A stretch of DNA of 60,675 bases from Alphaproteobacteria bacterium (GTDB taxonomy: Bacteria > Pseudomonadota > Alphaproteobacteria > Thalassobaculales > Thalassobaculaceae). Under the pieces are notes generated by a model, which was not told where the DNA came from, did not search any database, and was given only the letters and a program-made list of their open reading frames with translations. Positions 39,128 to 49,172 of the stretch are shown here, in pieces. The position numbers and the translations under genes were made by a program. The DNA is taken from contig JANSYC010000019.1 of assembly GCA_024742605.1 (NCBI GenBank), positions 1 through 60,675 on the forward strand, given 5' to 3'. The stretch's first letter is position 1. The number at the start of each line of letters is the position of its first letter.

Positions 39128-39876
39128 ACACCGAACTCACCAGTGCGGTGCTCTATCTCGATGACGTCTCGGTTTCGTTCGACGGATTCAAGGCTCTGAA
39201 TGCCCTCTCCTTCGTGGTCAAGCACGGTGAGATGCGGGCGATCATCGGGCCCAACGGCGCCGGCAAGACCACCATGATGGACGTGATCACCGGCAAGACC
39301 CGGCCCGATGTCGGAACGCTTTTGTTCGACGGCAGCCATGATCTGACCAAGCTCGACGAGGCGTCGATCGCGCAACTCGGCATCGGGAGGAAGTTCCAGC
39401 GCCCGACCGTGTTCGAAAGCCATACCGTCCGGGACAACATCCTGTTGTCGCTGTCCGGCGTGCGCTCCGTCTTCACCACTTTGTTCTCGGTCACGACCAA
39501 GGACGAGCGGGAGCGGATCGAGCGACTGCTGGAGCGGGTCAAACTGTCCGATGCCGCGGACCGTCTGGCGGCCGAACTTAGTCACGGTCAGAAGCAATGG
39601 CTGGAGATCGGCATGCTGCTGGCCCAGGACCCGTCGCTGCTGCTGGTGGATGAGCCGGTTGCCGGAATGACCGATGCTGAGACTGTCCAGACGGCGACCC
39701 TGTTGCGCGAGATCGCCAAGGATCACTCGGTGGTGGTGGTGGAACATGACATGTCGTTCGTCCGGGATCTCGACGTGATGGTGACCGTGCTGCACGAGGG
39801 TTCCGTCCTGGCCGAAGGCTCCCTCGACCGGGTCAGCGCGGACGAGCGTGTCATCGACGTGTATCTGGGCCGATAG
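39124..39876 (+). CDS. urtD: Urea ABC transporter ATP-binding protein UrtD
   Basis: ATPase subunit, 250 residues. Walker A GPNGAGKTT, Q-loop region GRKFQRPTVF, ABC signature LSHGQKQWLEIG and Walker B LLLVDEPVAGM are visible. The sequence is of the LivG/UrtD type. It starts in the ATGA overlap with urtC. Confidence 0.94.
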   Translation: MNTELTSAVLYLDDVSVSFDGFKALNALSFVVKHGEMRAIIGPNGAGKTTMMDVITGKTRPDVGTLLFDGSHDLTKLDEASIAQLGIGRKFQRPTVFESHTVRDNILLSLSGVRSVFTTLFSVTTKDERERIERLLERVKLSDAADRLAAELSHGQKQWLEIGMLLAQDPSLLLVDEPVAGMTDAETVQTATLLREIAKDHSVVVVEHDMSFVRDLDVMVTVLHEGSVLAEGSLDRVSADERVIDVYLGR

Positions 39877-39886
39877 GAGACCGGAC

Positions 39887-40585
39887 GTGCTGAAGATCGA
39901 GGGCATGACCCTGCATTACGGCGCCGCCCAGATCCTTTGGGGCATCGACCTTGAGGCGAACGCGGGACAGGTCACCTGCGTTCTGGGCCGCAACGGGGTC
40001 GGTAAGAGCAGCCTGCTGCGGGGCATCGTCGGCCACCATCCGACCAGCGGCGGCGGGCTGACCTGGGAGGGCAGGAACCTCTCGGACATGCGGCCGTTCG
40101 AACGGGCACGGGCCGGCATCGCCTATGTCCCGCAAGGTCGAGAGATTTTCCCGCTGCTCACGGTGCGGGAGAACCTTCAGACCGGGTTTGCCTGTCTGCC
40201 GTCGCGGGAGCGGCGCATTCCCGAGGAGATTTTCGAACTGTTCCCGGTCCTGAACTCGATGCTGGACCGGCGCGGCGGCGATCTCTCCGGAGGTCAGCAG
40301 CAGCAGTTGGCGATCGGGCGGGCGCTGGTCACCAAACCGAAGCTTCTGATCCTGGACGAACCGACCGAGGGGATTCAGCCTTCCATCATCAAGGATATCG
40401 GCAAGGCTATCGAAATCCTGCGGAACCGGGGCGAGATGGCGATCCTGCTGGTCGAGCAGTACCTGGACTTCGCGGTAGAGCTCGCCGATCAGCTCTCGGT
40501 CATGAATCGGGGCCGGATCGTGTTTTCGGGCGCCAAGGAGGGCCAGGACACGACCGAAATCGAGCGATTGATGTCGCTGACCTGA
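39887..40585 (+). CDS. urtE: Urea ABC transporter ATP-binding protein UrtE
   Basis: Second ATPase, 232 residues, LivF type. Walker A GRNGVGKSS, Q-loop VPQGREIFPLLTV, signature LSGGQQQQLAIGRAL and Walker B LLILDEPTEGIQP are clear. The GTG start at 39887 has AGGAGA upstream and gives the family length. Last gene of the transporter. Confidence 0.94.
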   Translation: MLKIEGMTLHYGAAQILWGIDLEANAGQVTCVLGRNGVGKSSLLRGIVGHHPTSGGGLTWEGRNLSDMRPFERARAGIAYVPQGREIFPLLTVRENLQTGFACLPSRERRIPEEIFELFPVLNSMLDRRGGDLSGGQQQQLAIGRALVTKPKLLILDEPTEGIQPSIIKDIGKAIEILRNRGEMAILLVEQYLDFAVELADQLSVMNRGRIVFSGAKEGQDTTEIERLMSLT

Positions 40586-40676
40586 TCCTTTGGCGCGGGA
40601 TCACAGTGCTTGACGCACCCCCCTTCGGTCCTTCAAGCCTGGAGTCTCACAAAATTCGGCGCTGAAGGGGGCGAGC

Positions 40677-42053
40677 ATGCTCAAGAACGATCGTTTGGAC
40701 CAATGGGATCGGGAGAGCTTCTTTCACCCTTCCACCCATCTCGCTCAGCACGCGCGTGGCGAAAGCCCGAACCGGATTATGACCGGCGGGTCCGGGATCT
40801 ATGTCGAGGACCGAGACGGCACCAAACTGCTCGACGGGTTCGCGGGGCTCTACTGTGTCAATGTGGGCTACGGTCGGCAGGAAATCGCCGAGGCGATCGC
40901 CGAGCAGGCGAAGGAGCTGGCCTACTATCACTCCTATGTGGGGCACGGCACGGAAGCTTCGATCACCCTCGCCAAGATGGTGATGGACCGGGCGCCGAAG
41001 GGCATGTCCAAGGTCTATTTCGGCCTTGGCGGGTCCGATGCCAACGAGACCAATGTCAAACTGGTCTGGTACTACAACAACATCCTGGCCCGGCCGGAGA
41101 AAAAGAAGATCATCTCCCGCTGGCGCGGCTACCATGGTTCGGGCCTGGTCACCGGATCGCTCACCGGTCTGGAACTGTTCCACAAGAAGTTCGACCTGCC
41201 GCTGGACCGCGTGCACCACACCACCGCGCCCTACTACTTCCGCCGTCCCGATCTGGCGTTGAGCGAGGCGGATTTCACCGCGCATTGTGTGGCCGAGCTG
41301 GAAGGGCTGATCGAGCGGGAAGGCCCGGAGACCATCGCCGCCTTTATCGGCGAGCCGGTGCTCGGAACCGGCGGCCTGGTTCCGCCGCCCGTCGGCTATT
41401 GGGAGGCGATTCAAGCGGTGCTGCGCCGCCACGATATCCTGCTGATCGCAGATGAAGTCGTCACCGGTTTCGGCCGCCTGGGCAGCATGTTCGGCTCCGG
41501 CCACTATGGGATCAAGCCTGATTTCATCACCATCGCAAAGGGTCTCACCTCTGCGTACGCCCCACTTTCGGGATCGATCGTCAGTGATCGGGTCTGGAAG
41601 GTTCTTGAACAGGGCACGGATGAGAACGGGCCGATCGGGCACGGGTGGACCTATTCCGCGCATCCGATCGGAGCCGCCGCCGGAGTGGCCAATCTGAAGC
41701 TGATCGACGAGATGGGATTGGTGAAGAACGCCGGCGAGACCGGAGGCTATCTCAATACCGCCATGCGCGCCGCCATCGGCGATCACCCGCATGTGGGCGA
41801 TATCCGCGGGGAGGGCATGATGTGCGCGGTTGAGTTCGTTCAGGACAAGACTGACCGGGTCTTCTTCGAGGCGAGCGAGAAGGTGGGGGCCCGCGTTACG
41901 GGTGCGGTGCTGGAACGCGGTGTGATCGGTCGCGCGATGCCGCAGGGTGATATCCTCGGTTTCGCTCCCCCGCTTTGCCTGACCCGTTCAGAGGCCGATA
42001 AGATTGTCGCGGCGACCAAGGCGGCGGTCGAGACGGTCCTGCCGAGGCCCTAG
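40677..42053 (+). CDS. Class III omega-aminotransferase
   Basis: PLP-dependent aminotransferase of 458 residues, related to omega-amino acid:pyruvate transaminases and putrescine or 2-aminoethyl-type enzymes. The PLP lysine is Lys288 in IAKGLTSAYAP; the Asp of the ring is in LLIADEVVTGFGR, and GLGGSDANETNVKL binds phosphate. Donor and acceptor cannot be read from sequence. It lies 91 bases after urtE and could be part of the same nitrogen-responsive unit, a link not proved by spacing alone. Confidence 0.9.
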   Translation: MLKNDRLDQWDRESFFHPSTHLAQHARGESPNRIMTGGSGIYVEDRDGTKLLDGFAGLYCVNVGYGRQEIAEAIAEQAKELAYYHSYVGHGTEASITLAKMVMDRAPKGMSKVYFGLGGSDANETNVKLVWYYNNILARPEKKKIISRWRGYHGSGLVTGSLTGLELFHKKFDLPLDRVHHTTAPYYFRRPDLALSEADFTAHCVAELEGLIEREGPETIAAFIGEPVLGTGGLVPPPVGYWEAIQAVLRRHDILLIADEVVTGFGRLGSMFGSGHYGIKPDFITIAKGLTSAYAPLSGSIVSDRVWKVLEQGTDENGPIGHGWTYSAHPIGAAAGVANLKLIDEMGLVKNAGETGGYLNTAMRAAIGDHPHVGDIRGEGMMCAVEFVQDKTDRVFFEASEKVGARVTGAVLERGVIGRAMPQGDILGFAPPLCLTRSEADKIVAATKAAVETVLPRP

Positions 42054-42158
42054 ACTCGGATCCGGCGGGCAAACTCTTGACATCGCGGCGCTGAATCCGC
42101 ATTTCCACCCGACCAAAAAGTCCATGACAAAAATGTTTATCAGGGTAGGAGACTGCGG

Positions 42159-43154
42159 TTGAGCGACCCGGGCGACGTCAATTCAAATGAGATGGCTCTA
42201 AAGATTTCCACCGGGCGGGCGCTGGTCTTCCCGGGCCAGGGCAGCCAAGCTGTCGCCATGGGCAAGGAGCTTGCCGCCGCCTATCCGGCTGCGGCCGAGG
42301 TGTTCGAGGCGGTCGATGCGGCATTGGGCGAGAAATTGTCCACGCTGATGTTCGAAGGCCCCGAGGACGAACTCACTCTCACCCGGAACGCGCAACCGGC
42401 CCTGATGGCGGTCAGCATCGCCGTGCTACGGGTCTTGAAGTCCGAGAGCGGCAAATCGATCGAGCAACTGTGCGACGCGGTCGCCGGTCATTCGCTAGGC
42501 GAGTACTCGGCCCTCTGTGCGGCGAACGCGTTGGATCTGGATGTGACGGCCCGTCTGCTCCGCTTGCGCGGCGACAGCATGCAGCAGGCCGTGCCGGTGG
42601 GCGAGGGGGCGATGGCGGCCCTGATCGGTGTCGACTTGGAAACTGCCCAGGCCATCGCGGACCAGGCGTCCCAGGGTGATGTCTGCGACGTGGCGAACGA
42701 CAATGCGGACGGGCAGATTGTGCTGTCCGGCGCATCGGGGGCGATCGATAGGGTGGTTGAGATTGCACCGAGGCTTGGGGCAAAGCGTGCCTTGCGCCTG
42801 ACGGTGAGCGCACCCTTCCATTGCAAGATGATGGCACCGGCTGCCGACGCGATGGCGGATGCCCTTTCAACTGTCGATCTGCGGGCGCCGAACGTGCCAT
42901 TGTTCGCCAATGTTACCGCGACGCCGACCTCGGATCGTGACGTGATCCGGCGGCAACTGGTGGAACAGGTCACGGGTCGGGTACGCTGGCGGGAGTCGGT
43001 GCTTGAGATGTCCGCACAGGGCCTTACGTCGGTGATCGAAATCGGATCTGGTAAAGTGCTGACGGGGCTGGCACGGCGGATCGACAAGAGTTTGCAGGCG
43101 GGGGCGATCAACGGTCCGGCGGATGTGGACGCCTTTCTGGCCACACTCGGCTGA
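42159..43154 (+). CDS. fabD: Malonyl-CoA:ACP transacylase
   Basis: Transfers malonyl from CoA to acyl carrier protein. Family motifs are FPGQGSQAVAMG, the nucleophile Ser in GHSLGEYSAL, and catalytic His in SAPFHCKMM. Length is 331 residues from a TTG at 42159 with AGGAG seven bases upstream; an in-frame ATG at 42192 lacks one. First gene of the fatty acid block fabD-fabG-acpP-fabF. Confidence 0.95.
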   Translation: MSDPGDVNSNEMALKISTGRALVFPGQGSQAVAMGKELAAAYPAAAEVFEAVDAALGEKLSTLMFEGPEDELTLTRNAQPALMAVSIAVLRVLKSESGKSIEQLCDAVAGHSLGEYSALCAANALDLDVTARLLRLRGDSMQQAVPVGEGAMAALIGVDLETAQAIADQASQGDVCDVANDNADGQIVLSGASGAIDRVVEIAPRLGAKRALRLTVSAPFHCKMMAPAADAMADALSTVDLRAPNVPLFANVTATPTSDRDVIRRQLVEQVTGRVRWRESVLEMSAQGLTSVIEIGSGKVLTGLARRIDKSLQAGAINGPADVDAFLATLG

Positions 43155-43179
43155 CGACAAGACGATCGAGGGAAAGGAC

Positions 43180-43926
43180 ATGTCCATGTTCGACTTGAGC
43201 GGTAAGACCGCGCTGGTCACAGGTGCGACCGGGGGTATCGGCGCCGGGATCGCCAGGGTGCTGTATGCGCAGGGCGCGTCGGTCATTCTGTCGGGCACCC
43301 GCGAGGAGGTCCTCAAGGAACTGGCGGGCGTCCTCGGGGACCGGGCCCAGGTGGCTCCCGCCAACCTCGGAGATAACGACTCTGTCGATGCGCTTGCCAA
43401 GACGGCGGAACAACTTGCTGGCGGTGCGATCGATATCCTGGTGAACAATGCCGGCATCACCCGCGATCAGCTGCTGATGCGGATGAAGGATGACGACTGG
43501 GATCAGGTTCTACAGGTGAATCTGACCTCCGGTTTTCGGCTCTCCCGGGCTCTGCTGCGCGGCATGATGAAGAAACGCGCCGGGCGGATCATTGGAATTT
43601 CGTCGGTTGTGGGGGCTACCGGCAACGCGGGTCAGGCGAACTATGCGGCTGCGAAGGCGGGCATGGTCGGGTTTTCAAAGTCGCTGGCCGCGGAGGTTGC
43701 GGGACGGGGGATCACGGTGAACGTGGTCGCACCCGGTTTCATCGCGACGCCGATGACGGATGTGCTGGCGGATGCCCAGAAGGAGAAGCTGCTGGCGACG
43801 ATTCCGGCCGGCCGACTCGGCACGCCGGAGGATATCGCTGCAGCCGTGACCTATTTGGCGAGCGATGAAGCCGGTTATGTCACGGGTGCGACTTTGCATG
43901 TGAACGGCGGAATGGCCATGCTGTGA
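43180..43926 (+). CDS. fabG: 3-oxoacyl-ACP reductase
   Basis: NADPH-dependent reductase of the SDR fold, 248 residues. The cofactor loop is TGATGGIGAGIA, then NNAG, the catalytic Ser in GISSVVGATGN, and the YAAAKAG Tyr/Lys pair. Start is ATG 43180 or 43186, both supported by the purine-rich GAGGGAAAGGA. It follows fabD by 25 bases. Confidence 0.95.
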   Translation: MSMFDLSGKTALVTGATGGIGAGIARVLYAQGASVILSGTREEVLKELAGVLGDRAQVAPANLGDNDSVDALAKTAEQLAGGAIDILVNNAGITRDQLLMRMKDDDWDQVLQVNLTSGFRLSRALLRGMMKKRAGRIIGISSVVGATGNAGQANYAAAKAGMVGFSKSLAAEVAGRGITVNVVAPGFIATPMTDVLADAQKEKLLATIPAGRLGTPEDIAAAVTYLASDEAGYVTGATLHVNGGMAML

Positions 43927-44090
43927 GCGAACATCCCGTAGGTCTTGGCTGGCGGAAGCTGGCCTTGCGTTCGGGATTATGATAAGGCGCGCCGTTCTAT
44001 ATTGCGGGAGTGTTCTTGCTAAAGGGCGCGCCGGGGGTGATGGTCGGATGATCCGGCCGAAACATGGACGAGCAACGAGGATCCTAGAAG

Positions 44091-44324
44091 ATGAGTGACG
44101 TCGCCGAACGGGTGAAGAAAATCGTGGTGGAGCATCTTGGTGTCGAAGACGACAAGGTGACCGAGAACGCGAGTTTTATTGACGATCTTGGGGCGGACAG
44201 CCTCGACACGGTGGAACTGGTGATGGCGTTCGAAGAGGAGTTCTCGTGCGAGATCCCCGACGATGCCGCGGAAAAGATCCAGACCGTTAAGGACGCGATC
44301 AAGTTCATCGAAGAGAATAGCTGA
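44091..44324 (+). CDS. acpP: Acyl carrier protein
   Basis: Acidic 77-residue carrier of growing acyl chains. The phosphopantetheine Ser is Ser37 in [10 protein letters not shown]. Four-helix ACP composition and length are normal. The 164-base upstream gap contains two GGCGCGCC octamers (43986 and 44025) that could pair, and may hold an independent promoter, as is common for this highly expressed gene. Confidence 0.97.
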   Translation: MSDVAERVKKIVVEHLGVEDDKVTENASFIDDLGADSLDTVELVMAFEEEFSCEIPDDAAEKIQTVKDAIKFIEENS

Positions 44325-44336
44325 TCGTGGTGATCC

Positions 44337-44362
44337 GGCCGCCGGAATGAACCTCGGCGGCC
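44337..44362. other. Stem-loop between acpP and fabF
   Basis: GGCCGCC and GGCGGCC pair with a 12-base loop shortly after the acpP stop codon. No T-run follows. It may limit read-through so that ACP is made in excess over FabF (inference). Confidence 0.45.
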
Positions 44363-44393
44363 TCATCCTGGAACCCGGGGACGGATCGAGGGT

Positions 44394-45656
44394 ATGAGAC
44401 GTGTAGTTGTCACGGGCCTTGGGCTCGTAAGTCCGCTTGGGTGCGGGGTTGAGTACTGTTGGGACCGGCTTCTCAAGGGTCAGTCCGGATTGCGGGCAAT
44501 CGACAGCTTCGATGTGTCAGACCTGCCGGCCAAGGTGGCGGGCATCGTTCCGTCGGGAACGCGCTCCGAAGGCGGGTTTTCCGCCGACGAATGGTTGGAG
44601 CCCAAGGAGCAACGGAAGATCGACCGGTTCATCCTGCTCGGCATCGCTGCTGCCGATCAGGCAGTTCAGGATTCCGGCTGGATGCCCAAGGATGAGGAAG
44701 GCCGGGAACGGACCGGCATCATCATTGGTTCCGGAATCGGCGGCCTGTCGACGATCTATGAGGCGAGCATCCTGCTCGAACAGCGTGGGCCGCGTCGGAT
44801 AAGCCCGTTTTTCATCCCCTCGGCCTTGATCAATCTGGTCTCCGGCCACGTTTCCATCAAATACGGGTTTCGAGGACCGAACCATTCAGTGGTCACCGCA
44901 TGCTCGACCGGCAGCCACGCGATTGGCGATGCCGCGCGGATGATTGCCCTCGATGACGCGGATGTCATGGTCGCCGGTGGAGCGGAGGCGGCTGTCACTC
45001 GACTGGGGATCGCCGGATTTGCGGCTGCTCGCGCGCTCTCAACGGACTTCAACGACACACCGGAGCAGGCGTCGCGTCCCTGGGACAAGAACCGCGACGG
45101 GTTCGTCATGGGCGAAGGGGCCGGTGTTGTGGTGCTCGAAGAGTATGAGCACGCCAAGAGGCGGGGTGCCAACATTCTGGCTGAGGTGGTCGGCTATGGA
45201 ATGTCTGGCGACGCACACCACATCACGGCCCCCGCTGAGGATGGCAACGGCGGATTCCGCGCCATGGCGGCCGCTTTGAAGCGGGCCGGTCTGAACACCG
45301 ACGACATCGACTACGTCAACGCGCACGGAACCTCGACCCCGGTGGGCGATATGATCGAATTCCGGGCGGTCAAGCGTCTGTTCGGGAATGCGTCTTCTGG
45401 GATGTCGATGTCCTCCACAAAGTCCGCGATCGGACACCTGTTGGGTGCTGCCGGCGCTGTAGAGGCGATCTTCTCGATCCTGGCGATCCGAGATCAGGTA
45501 GCCCCGCCGACCCTCAATCTCGACTCTCCCGAGGAGGGGACCGAGGGAATCGATCTGGTACCGCACCAACCCAAGCAACGCGAGATCAAAGCGGCGTTGT
45601 CGAATTCCTTCGGGTTTGGCGGGACCAACGCCTCTCTGGTCTTTAGCAAGGTCTGA
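44394..45656 (+). CDS. fabF: 3-oxoacyl-ACP synthase II
   Basis: Condensing enzyme that elongates fatty acids, 420 residues. It has the active-site Cys in [15 protein letters not shown], the two histidines in [11 protein letters not shown] and [12 protein letters not shown], and the terminal [15 protein letters not shown]. The start sequence [16 protein letters not shown] is standard. It follows acpP by 69 bases. Confidence 0.97.
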   Translation: MRRVVVTGLGLVSPLGCGVEYCWDRLLKGQSGLRAIDSFDVSDLPAKVAGIVPSGTRSEGGFSADEWLEPKEQRKIDRFILLGIAAADQAVQDSGWMPKDEEGRERTGIIIGSGIGGLSTIYEASILLEQRGPRRISPFFIPSALINLVSGHVSIKYGFRGPNHSVVTACSTGSHAIGDAARMIALDDADVMVAGGAEAAVTRLGIAGFAAARALSTDFNDTPEQASRPWDKNRDGFVMGEGAGVVVLEEYEHAKRRGANILAEVVGYGMSGDAHHITAPAEDGNGGFRAMAAALKRAGLNTDDIDYVNAHGTSTPVGDMIEFRAVKRLFGNASSGMSMSSTKSAIGHLLGAAGAVEAIFSILAIRDQVAPPTLNLDSPEEGTEGIDLVPHQPKQREIKAALSNSFGFGGTNASLVFSKV

Positions 45657-45662
45657 CGAGGC

Positions 45663-46640
45663 ATGGTGCGCTGGCTGATAAGGCTGGCTTCCGTCCTCCT
45701 GACGCTTGCGGTCATCGGTGGTTTCGTGGCCGCGATGGGCTGGAAGGCGTTCACCGACCCCGGACCCTCCGTCGCCGAGACCAAGGTCGTGATCCCAGCC
45801 GGTACCGGTCTTGACGGAATAGCGCGGCTTCTGGCCGATGCCGGCGTGATCTCCGATCCGAATATTTTTGTCTATGCCACCCGCGCGACCGGACAGGGCC
45901 GTGCCCTGAAGGCCGGTGAGTTCCTTTTCCCGGCGGGAATCAGTCAACAGCAAGCCCTGAACATTGTGGTCTCCGGCAAGACGGTGGTCCGTCGGGTGAC
46001 GGTCGCAGAAGGCCTGACCAGTGAACAGATCATCGACGCGCTGAATGCAGCCGAGGGCCTTGTCGGTGAGATCGATGTGGTGCCGGCGGAAGGTGTGCTT
46101 CTGCCGGAGACCTACCATTTCTCGCTTGGGGATACCCGTGCGGACATCCTGGCGCGTATGAAGGCGGCCATGGCCGGCAGTCTTGATCGCCTTTGGGCCG
46201 GCAGGGCCGAAGATCTCCCAATCGAGACCAAGCAGGAAGCGGTCATCCTCGCGTCCATCGTCGAGAAGGAGACCGGTGTCGCGGCGGAGCGGCCCCTGGT
46301 GGCCGGCGTGTTCGTCAACCGCCTGCGGCGCGGCATGCGGCTGCAGTCGGACCCGACCGTGGCCTATGGGGTAGCGGGAGGCGCCGGGCTCGACCGACCG
46401 CTGACCCGTGCCGATCTTCGAGGAGAGACCCCCTACAATACCTACGTGATCGACCGCTTGCCGCCGGGGCCGATCGCCAACCCCGGCGAAGCGTCACTCG
46501 CTGCCGTCCTCAACCCTGCAGAGACGGATTTTCTGTACTTTGTCGCGGACGGGACAGGCGGACACGCCTTCGCGAAGAGCCTGGCCGAGCACAACCGCAA
46601 TGTCCGGGCCTGGCGCAAGATCGAGCGGCAGCGGAACTGA
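45663..46640 (+). CDS. mltG: Endolytic transglycosylase MltG
   Basis: Inner-membrane lytic transglycosylase (YceG family) that cuts nascent glycan strands. One N-terminal membrane helix (about 5-22), a LysM-like region (VIPAGTGLDGIARLLADAGV), and the catalytic domain with Glu in ILASIVEKETGVA and SDPTVAYGV are visible. Length 325 is normal. It starts six bases after the fabF stop. Confidence 0.95.
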   Translation: MVRWLIRLASVLLTLAVIGGFVAAMGWKAFTDPGPSVAETKVVIPAGTGLDGIARLLADAGVISDPNIFVYATRATGQGRALKAGEFLFPAGISQQQALNIVVSGKTVVRRVTVAEGLTSEQIIDALNAAEGLVGEIDVVPAEGVLLPETYHFSLGDTRADILARMKAAMAGSLDRLWAGRAEDLPIETKQEAVILASIVEKETGVAAERPLVAGVFVNRLRRGMRLQSDPTVAYGVAGGAGLDRPLTRADLRGETPYNTYVIDRLPPGPIANPGEASLAAVLNPAETDFLYFVADGTGGHAFAKSLAEHNRNVRAWRKIERQRN

Positions 46641-46647
46641 CCGGCCG

Positions 46648-47415
46648 TCATTTTTTCGGCAACCGCCGGAGCACCGGTTCGATCAGTCCGGGCGACAGGG
46701 CCTGAAGCAGCCAGACGGCGGTCGCCATGGGCCAGGGGAAGGCGATCCGCGCCTTCCGTTTCGCAAGCCCTCGCTTGATGATCCGCGCCGCCCGCTCCGC
46801 TTCCATCAGAAATGGCATCGGAAACGCGTTGGCGTCGGTCATCGGCGTCCGGACGTATCCCGGACAGATAACGGACACACCCACGCCCAGGCCGTGCAGC
46901 GTGCCCGTCAGCCCTTCGCCGAACACTTTAACGGCCGCTTTCGAGGCGCAGTAGGCGGGCGCACCCGGAATGCCGCGGTAGCCGGCGAGTGAGGCGAACA
47001 TCGCGATCTGCCCGTGCCCGCGCTCGGACAGGGTCGGGATGATCGGGAGGACCGTGTTCATCACACCGCCCAGGTTCACATCAAACAGACGCCGGACCTG
47101 CTCTTCCGGCTCTGCGCCCGACAGGCCGGATGTGCCGCCGGAGATCCCGGCATTGGCGATGACGAGATCGAGCGGCCGGTTCGCATCCGATCCCACCACC
47201 CAGCGCCGCATGGCTTCGATATCGGTGACATCGACGATCTCCGTATGAACCGCGGCGCCGGCCGCCCGACAGGTCGCCGCAACGGTCTCCAGCCTATTCC
47301 GATCCCGTCCGCCCAGAAACAGGGTCACACCGGGATCGGAATAGGCCTCTGCAACGGCCGCACCCAACCCGCTGGAAGCTCCGGAAATCAGGATCGCGCG
47401 CGGCTGGGTCGTCAT
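46648..47415 (-). CDS. Short-chain dehydrogenase/reductase family oxidoreductase
   Basis: A 255-residue SDR of the classical type: cofactor loop SGASSGLGAAVA, NAGISGG, catalytic Ser in MFASLAGYRG and Tyr/Lys in YCASKAAVK. GGRDRNRLE suggests NADP preference. The C-terminus has a hydrophobic stretch (WPMATAVWLLQALSPGLI), which may associate with membrane. Substrate unknown. It is inserted on the opposite strand between mltG and yicC. Confidence 0.88.
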   Translation of the reverse strand: MTTQPRAILISGASSGLGAAVAEAYSDPGVTLFLGGRDRNRLETVAATCRAAGAAVHTEIVDVTDIEAMRRWVVGSDANRPLDLVIANAGISGGTSGLSGAEPEEQVRRLFDVNLGGVMNTVLPIIPTLSERGHGQIAMFASLAGYRGIPGAPAYCASKAAVKVFGEGLTGTLHGLGVGVSVICPGYVRTPMTDANAFPMPFLMEAERAARIIKRGLAKRKARIAFPWPMATAVWLLQALSPGLIEPVLRRLPKK

Positions 47416-47558
47416 TTCGATGAAGTCCTCGGATGGTGCCGGAATAGAGCCGGATCATGGTATGCGAATCGGAATATCGAGGATATAAGACGGTCTCATC
47501 ATCGTCGAACGCTCACCGTTGGGCAGTTCGGATGAGGGCAGTCGAGAGGATACGGGTT

Positions 47559-48500
47559 TTGTCGAACAGCACCGCCCCTTTCAGCATGACGGGCTTTGGC
47601 CGGGTCGACGGATCCGCCATCACCATCGGGGACACGGTCGGGCCCATGTCCTGGAGCTGGAGTTGGGAGCTGCGCTCGGTCAATGCCAAGGGAATCGATA
47701 TCCGCTGCCGGCTGCCGTCGCTGGTGGAGGGGTGGGAGTCCGAGGTGCGGGGACGCATTCAGGCGCGTCTGGCCCGGGGATCGGTCACGGCGAACTGGAC
47801 CCTCAAGCGCACCGACGACGAGGACACGACCGCGGAGTTGGTTGTCAATAAGCCCTTCCTGCGCCAACTGGTGATCCTGCAGCAGGAGTTGGAGGCGGAA
47901 GGGCTGATCATGCCGACCGCCCCGAATCTCGATCAGATGCTCCAGGTGCGCGGCGTGGTCGAAACGGTTGATCGTGCGCCTGATCAGGCGGTGGTCAACC
48001 AACTCAAGGTGGCCGCATTGGCGGATCTGGACGTGGCGCTGGACGCCCTGATCGCGGCACGACGGTCGGAGGGCGATCGGATCGTGGCGGCCCTCGATGT
48101 GCATCTGGAGGAGATCGCGGATCTTCTCGCACAGGCCCAGGCCGGGGCCGAGGCGCAGCCCGCCGCTCTGCGGGATCGGCTGAAGGACCAGATCGCGGTT
48201 CTAACGACCGGCGGGTCGCCGGTCTCGGAGGAACGTCTGGCTCAGGAACTCGCCCTGCTGGCCACCAAGGCCGACGTGCGGGAAGAGACCGACCGTCTGG
48301 CCGCACATGTCGCCCAGTGCCGGGCGCTCCTGGCGGATGGCGGTGCCGTGGGCCGCAAGCTGGATTTCCTGTGTCAGGAGTTGAACCGTGAGGCCAACAC
48401 CCTGTGCTCCAAGGCCGTGACCCTCGATCTCACAAATATCGGGGTCGAGCTGAAGACCCGGATCGAGCGGTTTCGCGAGCAAATCCAAAACATCGAGTAG
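47559..48500 (+). CDS. YicC family endoribonuclease-like protein
   Basis: Homologue of E. coli YicC, an endoribonuclease that affects stress survival and small RNA stability. The family N-terminal SMTGFGRVDG and ELRSVNAKGIDIRCRLP are present, and the end is typical: KLDFLCQELNREANTLCSKA. The TTG start at 47559 has GAGAGG nine bases upstream (313 residues); longer starts (47532 or 47457) are possible. It precedes gmk by 15 bases. Confidence 0.92.
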   Translation: MSNSTAPFSMTGFGRVDGSAITIGDTVGPMSWSWSWELRSVNAKGIDIRCRLPSLVEGWESEVRGRIQARLARGSVTANWTLKRTDDEDTTAELVVNKPFLRQLVILQQELEAEGLIMPTAPNLDQMLQVRGVVETVDRAPDQAVVNQLKVAALADLDVALDALIAARRSEGDRIVAALDVHLEEIADLLAQAQAGAEAQPAALRDRLKDQIAVLTTGGSPVSEERLAQELALLATKADVREETDRLAAHVAQCRALLADGGAVGRKLDFLCQELNREANTLCSKAVTLDLTNIGVELKTRIERFREQIQNIE

Positions 48501-48515
48501 AGTTGGGAGAGGTCT

Positions 48516-49148
48516 GTGGCGATATCCCGTCGCGGTTTGATGCTTGTGCTGTCGTCCCCGTCCGGCGCGGGCAAGACGACGATTTCCCGACGCCTGCTTT
48601 CGGAGGAGCCCGGAATCCGGATGTCGGTCTCGGCGACCACGCGCGCCCGTCGTCCGGGGGAGGTTGACGGTCAGGACTACTTCTTCGAACAACCGGAAAA
48701 TTTCCAGCTTATGGTCAACCGGGATGAGTTGCTCGAGCACGCGAAGGTGTTCGGTAACTATTACGGCACCCCGCGCGGACCGGTCGAAGACGCCTTGTCG
48801 GACGGAAAGGACGTGCTGTTCGATATCGACTGGCAGGGCACCCAGCAGCTCGAAGCCAAGATGCGGGATGATCTCGTCAGCGTTTTCATCGTGCCGCCGT
48901 CGGTCGCGGAGCTGGAACGGCGCCTCAAGAGCCGGGCCCAGGACAGCGATGAAGTGGTCGCCCAACGGATGGCCAAGGCGGCGGACGAGTTGAGCCACTA
49001 TCCAGAGTACGACTACATCATCCTGAACAACGACGTGGAGTCCAGCGTCGCCAGTGTCCGCGCCATCCTCCGGGCCGAGCGCCTGAAGCGGGAACGCCAG
49101 ATCGGTTTGCCGGACTTCATGAAAGGGCTGCGCGAGGGGCGCACTTGA
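48516..49148 (+). CDS. gmk: Guanylate kinase
   Basis: Phosphorylates GMP to GDP. Walker A SSPSGAGKTTISRR, the GMP-binding VSATTRARRPGEVDGQDY and DIDWQGTQQL are present. It has 210 residues from GTG 48516, which follows GGGAGAGG. It is the last gene of the plus-strand block that begins with fabD and converges on rsmA. Confidence 0.96.
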   Translation: MAISRRGLMLVLSSPSGAGKTTISRRLLSEEPGIRMSVSATTRARRPGEVDGQDYFFEQPENFQLMVNRDELLEHAKVFGNYYGTPRGPVEDALSDGKDVLFDIDWQGTQQLEAKMRDDLVSVFIVPPSVAELERRLKSRAQDSDEVVAQRMAKAADELSHYPEYDYIILNNDVESSVASVRAILRAERLKRERQIGLPDFMKGLREGRT

Positions 49149-49172
49149 GGTCCGGTGCGATCCGGTGCAGTG

